The position numbers and the translations under genes were made by a program. A DNA stretch of 6,089 nt from JANMZO01 sp031383405. GTDB taxonomy: Bacteria > Actinomycetota > Acidimicrobiia > Acidimicrobiales > JANYDT01. Under the pieces are notes generated by a model. That model saw nothing but the letters and a program-made list of their open reading frames with translations, was not told the origin of the DNA and searched no databases. Below are positions 1 to 5,311 of this stretch, in pieces. Where the stretch lies: positions 1 through 6,089 of the forward strand of contig JANMZO010000441.1 of assembly GCA_031383405.1 (NCBI GenBank), written 5' to 3'. Every line of letters starts with the position of its first letter. The first letter of the stretch is position 1.

Positions 1-288
1 TACCGGGGGAACCTGTGTCGGCAGCAACCACTTCGCCCTCGGTTTCCCTGGCTCGGGCTTCGCGAGTGATGCCGGACGGTTCCGTTCGTCGTTTGCGAGG
101 TTCGTCCGAACGAGCCCGGGGCAAAGAACGCTGACCCCGACTCTTGTTCCGCTGAGTTCTTCGCGCATCGCTTCCGAGATCCCGACGACGGCGTACTTCG
201 TCGCGGTGTACGGAGCGCTGATGAGCGACGGTGTGAGACTGGACATCGACGCTGTGTTCACGATCCCGTTTGACGCCGCTTCCTCCCT
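1..288 (-). pseudogene. Short-chain dehydrogenase/reductase (SDR), central fragment, truncated at both ends
   Basis: Read on the minus strand, the open frame shows the core of a classical SDR, an NAD(P)-dependent oxidoreductase. The segment GIVNTASMSSL carries the catalytic Ser, and 13 residues later comes the Y-x-x-x-K pair (YTATK, encoded at 196-210), the usual Ser-Tyr spacing. It is followed by the expected CPGLVRT strand that lines the cofactor site. The C-terminus runs off the left edge. Upstream of about 288 the frame stays open but no longer reads like an SDR: the Rossmann glycine motif (TGxxxGxG) and the first 130 or so residues are absent, and no start codon is evident. An unrelated plus-strand fragment begins at the same point, so the 5' half seems to have been lost at a junction. 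The family call is firm; substrate cannot be told. Confidence 0.78.
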
Positions 289-544
289 TTCTGGTCCTGA
301 ACATCCCTTTCCTCGAGACGTTCAGCTTCAACGATCTTGGCGACGGTCGGACCGAGTACCACTGGACGGTTCGCTTCATCGATCGCTCAGACGCCACGGT
401 CGCCAAGTTCGCAGCATTTGCAGATGCAGCCTTCGGGTCAGAGCGCAAGCCAGCCCCGCAGCCCCGCCGGCCACGTCGCTCACGGCCAAAGCCTATGCAG
501 CTAGTGCCGACGTGTTCGGACTGGCTGACACGGCGAACGACTGA
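285..544 (+). pseudogene. SRPBCC/polyketide cyclase-like C-terminal fragment, frameshifted
   Basis: From about 285 a plus-strand frame reads IPFLETFSFNDLGDGRTEYH followed by WTVRF and an Ala-rich helix (VAKFAAFADAAF). A strand-turn-strand ending in a long C-terminal helix is what the end of SRPBCC (START-like, ligand-binding or cyclase) domains looks like, as in proteins with an F-x-F-x-D-L-G-D-G-x-T hairpin. Near 440-450 the frame turns Arg/Pro-rich, while the frame one base earlier continues with an Ala-rich helix (TAKAYAASADVFGLADTAND) to a stop at 544, so one base is probably missing there. The N-terminal two thirds are absent, and the fragment starts where the SDR piece loses homology. 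The family assignment rests on this short stretch and is tentative. Confidence 0.4.
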
Positions 545-549
545 TCCGC

Positions 550-953
550 TCAGCCCTGCGGCGAACGCAAATGGTCGTTGCCGACGCTGGTCAACCCGCG
601 CTGCACGAGGTCGGCACCCTGGGCGACGAAGTGCGCGACCGCGCGGTCGAGGTCGCTCCAATAGCAGACGTGGTGGACCCCTTTACCGCCGGCGGCGAGG
701 AACTCGTTGTAGATCGAGGGCACGTTGGGATCGGGCTGGATCAGTTCGATCTGCTGGCCGTCACTCTGGGCCAGACCCATGCGGGCGCGCATCGGCACTT
801 CCGGGCGGCGGTACTGCGTTCCCGGGATGTCGACGTTGTAGAGAAACCACGGCCCCACACCGTGGACGTCGACCCACTGGCGGGCGGCCGCCTCGATGTC
901 GGGCACGACCAAGGCGGTCTTGCGGATCGGTCCGAGCCGTGCGGTGTCGGCAT
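550..953 (-). pseudogene. VOC (glyoxalase-fold) family protein, frameshifted near its start and truncated at the C-terminus
   Basis: The frame from 912 down to 550 reads VVPDIEAAARQWVDVHGVGP, then a strand with GQQIELIQPDP and GKGVHHVCYWSDLDRAVAHF. This is the two-module pattern of vicinal-oxygen-chelate proteins (glyoxalase, epimerase and dioxygenase-like lyases), close to those found in aromatic or steroid catabolic operons. The best start is ATG at 953, with GAGGAG at 960-965 overlapping the stop of the preceding SnoaL gene. That ATG is in a different frame from the VOC core: one base appears to be missing around 932-941, and adding one would give MPTPH-x-LGPIRKTALVVPD. The only in-frame start as it stands is TTG at 912, which would remove the first beta strand. 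The C-terminus ends in an uncharacteristic tail (LTSVGNDHLRSPQG), lacking the last 30-40 residues, where VOC proteins carry the final metal-ligand strand. Substrate unknown. Confidence 0.72.
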
Positions 954-959
954 TGGTTG

Positions 960-965
960 CTCCTC
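960..965 (-). promoter_or_regulatory. Ribosome binding site GAGGAG for the VOC gene
   Basis: GAGGAG lies six bases before ATG 953 and shares bases with the TGA stop of the SnoaL gene (964-966). The arrangement implies translational coupling. It also argues that 953 is the original start, although the downstream frame is now shifted. Confidence 0.6.
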
Positions 966-1470
966 AGAGATCGGGGCCGATGGGTCGGCCGCCCGACGGG
1001 CGGTCGAACGAGCCGTCACGGAACTTGGCAGTCGCAATGGCCATCGGCTCGACGTGCTGGGTCTGAGTCCCGTTGTGCACACAGACCCGATGGATGATGC
1101 GCCACTCGTCGCCGCGCTTCTCGTAGCGGTCCAGGTAGCGGCCGTACCAGGTGTCGATGGCACCGCTGTCGGCCCGGCACAGGTTGGTGATGTTGTAGAT
1201 CTCACCGCGAGCGTGGACGCCGTCGGCGTCGAGGTCGATCTGGTGGTTGTAGATCGAATGCATCGTCCACTTCCAGCGCAGGTGGGCGACCATGCAGTGA
1301 TTGGCGAACTCGTGGGCGTTGCCGACGAAGTTGCCGTGGTCGTCGATCGCGTCGGGCCAGTACGCCGACTTCATGCAGTCGGGGTCGAGCCGATCCACCC
1401 CGTGGCAGTACCGCAGGGCCAGGTCGCGGATCTGCTCGCGGTCCGAGAGCTGCTGCATCGTGTAGTTCAT
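964..1470 (-). CDS. SnoaL-like / NTF2-fold protein (ring-hydroxylating dioxygenase beta-subunit-like)
   Basis: This 168-residue protein has the signatures of the SnoaL-like (NTF2) superfamily seen in catabolic operons: an N-terminal helix with LSDREQIRDLALRYCHGVDR, an acidic DAIDDHG loop, strands around MHSIYNHQIDLDADGVHARGE, and the C-terminal WYGRYLDRYEKRGDEWRIIH sheet. Relatives act as small cyclases or dehydratases, or as non-catalytic beta subunits that stabilise Rieske oxygenase alpha subunits; the gene upstream favours the last. Start: ATG 1470 overlaps the Rieske stop as ATGA, with GGAAG upstream. A second in-frame ATG at 1458 would remove only four residues. The length is normal and the frame undamaged, so this is the one intact gene of the operon. 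A same-frame extension to 1905 exists but is a shadow of the Rieske gene. The exact role depends on a substrate that cannot be read here. Confidence 0.85.
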   Translation of the reverse strand: MNYTMQQLSDREQIRDLALRYCHGVDRLDPDCMKSAYWPDAIDDHGNFVGNAHEFANHCMVAHLRWKWTMHSIYNHQIDLDADGVHARGEIYNITNLCRADSGAIDTWYGRYLDRYEKRGDEWRIIHRVCVHNGTQTQHVEPMAIATAKFRDGSFDRPSGGRPIGPDL

Positions 1471-2123
1471 CGCACTTCCATCCAGTGATCGAGCCAGTCG
1501 TGGTAGTGCTGGTGCTCGATGTCGGTGAGACGCCCGTCGGTGAAGGGCCCGTAGTCCCACCCGAGGCGCGGCCCTGCCTTGCGACGCAGCTTCCGTCGAG
1601 ACGGTATGGCCCGATGATGTCGACCAGCGGGCCGAGGAAGTGGGGCCTCGGGGTCCATGCAGATCCACACCATCCCGAGCGCGCGTCCGACGCGGACGGG
1701 CTTGAGGGAGCGCTCGGTCCGGTTCACCCCACCGGGGAACCGGTTGTTGTCGGGCCCCACCACGAGACGGCCATCGGTCCGGTAGCTCCAGCCGTGGTTC
1801 GGGCAGGTGAAGTGCTGCTCGCACCCACGCTCGTTCACCATGACGCGCGCACCGCGGTGCTGGCAGACGTTGTAGTGAGCGGCCACGTCCCCGTCCTGGG
1901 TGCACGACACGAGGATCGACTCGCGGGCGATGTTGAGTACGACGTACTGGCCGGATTCGACGACGTCGCGCTCAAGGCACGCGAACTGCCAGACGCCGGA
2001 CCAGAGCACGTTGCGCTCGCGGGCCAGCCATGACTCGGAGATGTAGCGCTCCGCCGTGATCGGCCGCGGCTCTACCGGTCGCGCGCCGTGGACGATGGTC
2101 GGTCGGGCTTGCACGTCGGGCAC
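1467..2123 (-). pseudogene. Rieske non-heme iron oxygenase alpha subunit, catalytic domain deleted and frameshifted
   Basis: The N-terminal 160 residues are a complete Rieske domain. Counting from GTG 2123, the [2Fe-2S] ligands are C87-x-H89 and C107-x-x-H110, in CQHRGARV and FTCPNHGWSY. Upstream is the usual VWQFACLERDV segment, and downstream VRVGRALGMVWICMDPEAP closes the domain. GTG 2123 is chosen because AGGAG (2129-2133) sits five bases upstream; the frame also extends to 2228 but without family character. After EAP one base seems to be missing in the G-run 1642-1645: the next frame reads LGPLVDIIGPYRLDGSCVAR, as expected for an alpha subunit. The gene then jumps at about 1565-1580, in the first frame again, to what looks like the C-terminal tail (DIEHQHYHDWLDHWMEVR). 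The intervening 200 or so residues, holding the mononuclear-iron His/His/Asp site (normally D-x2-H-x4-H), are absent. A full alpha subunit is about 400-450 residues; this frame gives 218. The product could not hydroxylate a ring. Intact, it would have started oxidation of an aromatic or polycyclic substrate. Confidence 0.82.
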
Positions 2124-2128
2124 AGGTT

Positions 2129-2133
2129 CTCCT
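2129..2133 (-). promoter_or_regulatory. Ribosome binding site AGGAG that fixes the GTG start of the Rieske gene
   Basis: On the minus strand AGGAG is followed by five bases and then GTG at 2123. The residues encoded upstream of this point have no Rieske-family character. This makes 2123 the likely first codon of the operon and leaves a 98-bp divergent intergenic space to ATG 2222. I found no convincing -35/-10 pair within that space. Confidence 0.6.
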
Positions 2134-2221
2134 TTCGACGAAAGTCTGTCAGAGCTTGGCAAGGTGGACCCGGAACGATTGTCACCGTCCCGTGTGTAAA
2201 TCGGACTGCCACAATGAAAGA

Positions 2222-2585
2222 ATGACAACCAGGTCGCGAGTCAGCTGGGTCGCACTCGTCTTCCGTGTGGTGGCCGCAGCCACTCCGGCCATGGGGGCAA
2301 CGACCGACTGGCGGACGTACACAAATAGTCGATGGGGTTACCGCATCGACGTACCGAATGACCTGGTGTCCCAGCCCGAGCCGGAGAATGGTGGTGGTCT
2401 CGCCTTCCTTTCGCCCGATGGTCAGGTGAAGCTCTACACTACCGATCGTTTGAGGTCGACGGACCGAGCACCATCGCCGAGTCGCAGCGCGAAGCCGAAT
2501 TCGATTGGATCGGCTCCGACGGTCGGGTGACCTACCGGGCCTCGGGAGCAACGTGGTGTGTCTCGAGCTGGAGCAGCACCTCGAG
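2222..2585 (+). pseudogene. Exported protein of unknown function, frameshifted and 3'-truncated
   Basis: ATG 2222 opens a frame with a short basic N-terminus, a hydrophobic stretch (VSWVALVFRVVAAATPAMGA) that resembles a Sec signal peptide, and a mature domain beginning DWRTYTNSRWGYRIDVPNDL. The pattern Y-x-N-x-R-W-G-Y-x-I-D-V-P, followed by LAFLSPDGQVKL, is common in small secreted proteins of unknown function. The first frame stops at 2530, but its Arg/Ser/Pro-rich tail after about 2445 looks out of frame. One frame back reads FEVDGPSTIAESQREAEFDW then IGSDGRVTYRASGATW, a far more natural continuation, so one base is probably missing near 2441-2449. Homology-like sequence fades at about 2570-2590, where the convergent Excalibur gene is also cut. 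The hydrophobic core contains an Arg, and the site before the ATG (GAAAG) is weak, so the signal call is only fair. Confidence 0.5.
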
Positions 2586-3194
2586 TGAAGGTGAAGCGCC
2601 AGTCCGACCGATGCCATGCGGGTAGACCGAGTTGAGCTCCGTGCGGTTCGCGAACCTTCTCGCCGATTGCGCCGGCGCGGCCGGAGGTGGTGTTGTCCCA
2701 GCTGCTGTTGTCTGTGTGGGTGCCTGGGTTGTCGGCGGCGAGGCAGTGGTGACTGGAGCGGCAGCTGGTGTGGTGGGCGGTGTGGTGGTTTCGGGTGGAG
2801 TTGTTCCACCCACAATCGTCAGAGGCGTTGCTCCAACTCCCGACAGTGGAGCAGCGCCGCTCGGGATGCTGGCGATCACGTAGGTGCTCCGTCCTGTTCG
2901 GGCGCAGAGATACGGTCCGAGTTGTTGGCCCCACTCCGTGTTCTTGCAGGGTCGACCCAACTTCAGTGTGGTCGCGGCGATCGGAGCGGGTGAGACTGCT
3001 GATGGCAGTGCCGCGAGGACGTAGGTGGTGCGGCCGATTCGGACACAGCTATGCGACCCGAAGCTGGCGCCCCATTGCGTGGCACTGCACTTTGCGCCAA
3101 GTTTCGAGGGCGCGGCAGCAAACGCCGATCCTGATTGCAACATCGAGGTTGCGGTCGCGGCGATGACCACGAGGGATCTGAATCGGTTTCTCAC
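2532..3194 (-). CDS. Exported surface protein: tandem Cys/Trp repeats, Thr/Pro-rich spacer, truncated Excalibur domain
   Basis: GTG 3194 is the start because GAAGG precedes it and a classical Sec signal peptide follows directly (RNRFRSLVVIAATATSML, cleavage near AFA-A at residues 24-28). The mature protein begins with two repeats of 35 residues in perfect register, residues 31-65 and 78-112, with 18 identical positions following K-L-G-x2-C-x2-T-x-W-G-x3-G-x3-C-x-R-x-G-R-x-T-Y-V. Each has two Cys, probably a disulphide. Residues 130-178 are a Thr/Pro/Ala-rich extended spacer like those that carry domains through a cell wall. Residues 180-200 (RFANRTELNSVYPHGIGRTG) match the first half of an Excalibur domain, but the expected N-C-T is N-R-T (Arg for the conserved Cys, TGC to CGC). 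The closing acidic D-x-D-x-D-G-x-x-C-E calcium loop is missing, replaced by a 20-residue tail that is the shadow of the convergent gene. The 3' end was therefore probably lost at about 2590. Known Excalibur proteins are extracellular; the role of this one is unknown. Confidence 0.72.
   Translation of the reverse strand: MRNRFRSLVVIAATATSMLQSGSAFAAAPSKLGAKCSATQWGASFGSHSCVRIGRTTYVLAALPSAVSPAPIAATTLKLGRPCKNTEWGQQLGPYLCARTGRSTYVIASIPSGAAPLSGVGATPLTIVGGTTPPETTTPPTTPAAAPVTTASPPTTQAPTQTTAAGTTPPPAAPAQSARRFANRTELNSVYPHGIGRTGASPSLEVLLQLETHHVAPEAR
2680..2815 (-). repeat. Low-complexity Thr/Pro/Ala spacer-coding stretch
   Basis: This part of the surface-protein gene is compositionally biased: ACC, ACA, CCG, CCA and GCG codons alternate and give a product of almost only Thr, Pro and Ala with a few Ser, Gln and Val. 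It also keeps the other frames open, producing spurious Gly/Val-rich frames on the plus strand. It is a likely place for repeat-length change or misassembly. Confidence 0.6.
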
Positions 3195-3209
3195 GCCTTC
3201 GCCTTCGGC

Positions 3210-3225
3210 GTACCGGTTTCGGTAC
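3210..3225 (-). promoter_or_regulatory. Perfect inverted repeat in the leader of the surface-protein gene
   Basis: GTACCG, four bases and CGGTAC form a perfect 6-bp palindromic pair, 16-31 bases upstream of GTG 3194. In RNA this would be a compact hairpin just ahead of the ribosome binding site; in DNA it could be a dimeric operator. A chance occurrence in GC-rich DNA cannot be excluded, and no flanking promoter motif was clear. Confidence 0.3.
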
Positions 3226-3329
3226 GTCCGGGCATCGAAGCTACTCGGGTGACTTGCGTCCGGGCAGTGGCACAGCGACATTAGGAGCACGACGCGCCGG
3301 AGATTCCCGATCCAGCCCGGCGAAGCAAG

Positions 3330-3345
3330 GTATCTGATAAGATAC
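3330..3345 (+). promoter_or_regulatory. Operator-like palindrome overlapping a possible -10 of the toxin-antitoxin operon
   Basis: GTATCT-GATA-AGATAC is a perfect 6-bp inverted repeat with a 4-base centre, ending four bases before ATG 3350. It is conspicuously AT-rich for this window, and TAAGAT within it could act as a -10 element. Start-site distance would then imply a leaderless or nearly leaderless message, and no Shine-Dalgarno sequence is visible. XRE antitoxins usually bind such palindromes to repress their own operon, so negative autoregulation by the downstream product is the natural inference. Confidence 0.55.
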
Positions 3346-3349
3346 GTCT

Positions 3350-3859
3350 ATGGCACACGTCGCGCTTCTCATCGCCGAGGCGCGGAAACGCGCGTCGTTG
3401 TCGCAGGAGGAACTCGCTGAGCGGGCTGGGACCTCACGCACTGCGGTATGCGCGTACGAGGCTGGGGCGAAGGATCCCCGGGCCGAAACCGTCGAGCGGC
3501 TCCTCGATGCCGCCGGTTACCGACTTGAGCTTGCGCCATCGATCGAGTGGTCGACGCTCGGTACTGGTCGAACGACATTCTCGTGTCCCTCGGCCCTCCC
3601 ACATCTCGAAGCATCGCGGGCCCTCGCAACGGTCGATTTGCCGCATCATCTCGCTTGGAGCGGCCGGACAGTGTTTGCGCTTGCGGATCGCCACGAGCGT
3701 CAACGGGTCTACGAGATCGTCCTCACCGAAGGACGTCCCCTCGACATCGAGTCATTCGTCGACGGAACGCTTCTCGTCGACGCGTGGGACGACCTGTTTC
3801 TCCGCAAGAACATCCGCTCTGCCTGGCAGCCGCTCATCGACCAGGCTCGCGGTGGCTGA
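3350..3859 (+). CDS. XRE-family HTH antitoxin of an AbiEii-type toxin-antitoxin pair
   Basis: The protein is 169 residues. Residues 3-58 form a canonical five-helix XRE (Cro/C1) domain: ARKRASLSQEELAERAGTSR contains helices 1-2 and the turn, with the recognition helix around SRTAVCAYEAG and the closing PRAETVERLLDAAGYRLEL. The C-terminal half (about 85-169), with LPHHLAWSGRTVFALADRHE, VYEIVLTEGRPLDIESFVDG and ending in a Trp-Pro-Leu helix, is typical of antitoxins encoded directly upstream of AbiEii nucleotidyltransferases and presumably binds the toxin. ATG 3350 follows the palindrome at 3330-3345 at once. The stop overlaps the toxin start by 8 bases (GTG 3852), giving translational coupling. 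The frame is intact. The cognate toxin is frameshifted, so this antitoxin may currently act only as an autorepressor. Confidence 0.85.
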   Translation: MAHVALLIAEARKRASLSQEELAERAGTSRTAVCAYEAGAKDPRAETVERLLDAAGYRLELAPSIEWSTLGTGRTTFSCPSALPHLEASRALATVDLPHHLAWSGRTVFALADRHERQRVYEIVLTEGRPLDIESFVDGTLLVDAWDDLFLRKNIRSAWQPLIDQARGG

Positions 3860-4497
3860 ACTCAGCCGTGCTCAGCTCGATGTTGCCGCCGCGTTTTTCG
3901 CGCTGCGCGAATCCGAAGGCTTCGTGCTCGTTGGCGGTGCCGCGCTTCTCGCCCTCGAGCTGATTGACCGGCCCACCGAGGATCTCGACTTCATTCACTG
4001 ACGATCCGGCTCTGATCGCCAATGTTGTGAGCGCTCTCGTCACCGTCGCCGGCCGCAACGGCTGGGGAGTCGAGGTGCTTCGTTCGACTCCGACCTTTCA
4101 TCGTTTGGAGCTGACTTGTGACGTTGAGACCGTGCGAGTGGACGTCGCTGTCGACTCGCCGCCACGGCGTGCCACGGTCGACGGCGTGGTGGGGCCGACG
4201 CTCGACCCGCTGGAACTCGCAGGACGAAAGCTCCTCGCACTGTTCGACCGCGCCGCACCGCGCGACTTCGTCGACGTCTACGGACTGACGAGCCGATTCG
4301 ACCGACTCGCCGTTCTCGACATGGCTCGCGAGATCGACCGAGGCTTCGACCTCGGTTACCTCGCCGCTGGGGTTGGACATGCCGCTCAGCTCCGCGACGT
4401 CGACTTCCCGATCGAAACAACCGAGATCGCCGCGCTCCGACAGTGGGCAGCCGAGTGGGCGCAAGCGATTCGAAACGATCTACCGGATCACGAATAG
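3852..4497 (+). pseudogene. AbiEii/MenT-family nucleotidyltransferase toxin, one-base insertion
   Basis: Starting at GTG 3852, the first 49 codons give the nucleotidyltransferase signature: G28-G29 in FVLVGGAALLAL, then RPTEDLDF with the metal-binding D44-x-D46. The frame stops at 3999-4001 (IH, stop). The next frame continues with FTDDPALIANVVSAL without a gap if the A at 3993 is ignored; total length 646 is then 645, or 214 residues. The continuation holds the third acidic residue (VRVDVAVD, about D97) and the C-terminal motif K-x-L-A-L-x-D-R-x3-R-D-F-V-D-V-Y (about 126-143), all expected of AbiEii/AbiGii toxins. Family members transfer nucleotides, for example to the acceptor stem of tRNAs, and stop translation; abortive phage defence is known for AbiE. 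As written, no complete enzyme is made. A read error is possible, since every catalytic residue is preserved on both sides of the shift. Confidence 0.82.
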
Positions 4498-4554
4498 TTC
4501 GCGCGCGTATGAGAACATGCCGGAGAGTCTGGCGACGTCACCGGTCGAGTATCG

Positions 4555-4890
4555 ACCATCGTGGTGCTTGCAATAGCGATTTTGCCTGCGGTGCTTTGCT
4601 TTCGGTCGGGGCACCCATGTCGCAGATGGAGGGTGAGCATCGGCACACCAAGTGGGAGGTTGGCTGTTCCTCGTGGTTTCTGTGACCGACCCGTTTGCCC
4701 ACACGGGATGGAAGGTGTTCCTGATGATTGCCGGACCGTTCGGCAGCATCGTTCTTGTGTGCCTTGCGATAGGACCTCATTCGGATTCGTCCGTTCGGGG
4801 CGCCCGCGCGGAGCTGTTGCCTCGTTCTTCATTGCAGTGTTGTCAATCGGTAGCTGGTGGGCGGTGATCCCGATTGCGCGCCGGTGGACA
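4555..4890 (+). pseudogene. Small multi-span membrane protein remnant spread over two frames
   Basis: Three hydrophobic segments with natural composition occur in order but not in one frame: VVLAIAILPAVLCF (about 4558-4602), then GWLFLVVSVTDPFAHTGWKV followed by FLMIAGPFGSIVLVCLAIGP (about 4655-4780, one frame on), then VASFFIAVLSIGSWWAVIPI (about 4815-4875, back in the first frame). Joined, they resemble a small integral membrane protein with three or four spans. I do not recognise the family. At least two shifts are needed, around 4600-4650 and 4785-4810. The third segment ends in a basic RR stretch, and its frame stops at 4948-4950. It lies 58 bases after the toxin gene, with no terminator visible between. 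A pseudogene or an indel-affected sequence fits best. Confidence 0.4.
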
Positions 4891-4950
4891 CGGTGGGCTG
4901 ACCTGGTCGGCACCGGTCCGTGTGAACAGCGGCGCATCGCCCGCCTTTAA

Positions 4951-5247
4951 TCCTGCGGTGGAAGGACCTCGGCCGGTCGCCTCGGTGTCGGCTACCACGA
5001 ACTGACGGGTGACGCGGCTGCTCGACTGCTTGCGAGCAGTCCAACGGGCTCGGTGACCGGCTTCAGCTCCACCATCATCGCCGGTGGCCCGGCCAACGAC
5101 ATCAAGCTGGCGCCGAACGCGCTCGGCTACTTCCTCGGCGATTACCAGGGACTTGCCGCGAACGGGTCGAGCTTTGTGTCGTTCTTCGTCAACCCCAACG
5201 GCGGCGGTGCTCCCAATCAGACTGATGTGTACGCCTCGGTCAACTGA
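4951..5247 (+). pseudogene. Sialidase-like (beta-propeller) secreted protein, C-terminal fragment
   Basis: From just after a stop at 4948-4950 the frame reads SAGRLGVGYHELTGDAAARL, then STIIAGGPANDIKLAP and LGYFLGDYQGLAANGSSFVS, ending NPNGGGAPNQTDVYASVN with a stop at 5245-5247. The G-R-x-G-V-x-Y strand, the F-L-G-D-Y-Q-G-L-A-A turn and the final TDVY strand are the last blade of exo-alpha-sialidase-like and related secreted repeat proteins. Usual family members have several hundred residues; only about 98 remain, with no start codon or ribosome site at the left end. A same-frame GTG at 5053 gives a 64-residue reading frame but no sensible start. The gene was evidently cut at about 4945-4955, where the membrane-protein remnant ends. 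The 200-residue minus-strand frame across this region is its shadow. Confidence 0.6.
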
Positions 5248-5301
5248 CACGATTGACGTGGATCCGCTCCTTCCGTCGTCGGCACCGAGCTGACCGCTCA
5301 T

Positions 5302-5306
5302 AGAGG
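5302..5306 (+). promoter_or_regulatory. Ribosome binding site AGAGG before the Tat-leader gene
   Basis: AGAGG ends five bases before ATG 5312, a near-ideal spacing that supports this start. Only 54 bases separate the sialidase-like stop from this site, so the two genes may have been co-transcribed. Confidence 0.55.
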
Positions 5307-5311
5307 TAACC

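Noticed and set aside
571..1488. 305-residue plus-strand open frame opposite SnoaL and VOC
   Set aside because: It is the antisense of recognisable minus-strand genes, rich in Val/Asp/Gly with no domain or ribosome site. Such long shadows are common in GC-rich DNA.
964..1905. Extended 313-residue start for the SnoaL gene
   Set aside because: Residues upstream of Met 1470 are the Rieske gene in a wrong frame (Arg/Pro/Ala-rich). The ATGA overlap and family length favour 1470.
2616..2993. Gly/Cys/Trp-rich and Gly/Val-rich plus-strand frames over the surface-protein gene
   Set aside because: These are products of the biased Thr/Pro codons on the opposite strand, with no start signal.
3978..4002. 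Programmed +1 frameshift in the toxin, by analogy with release factor 2 (stop TGA followed by C)
   Set aside because: The slippery codon would be CAC, not CTT, and the only Shine-Dalgarno-like stretch (GAGGA) is too far upstream. A plain one-base insertion explains it better.
5018..5040. Inverted repeats CTGCTCG/CGAGCAG and ACTGCT/AGCAGT, a possible terminator or att-like site
   Set aside because: They lie inside the sialidase-like coding sequence (ARLLASS) with no T-run after them, so they are probably coding coincidence.
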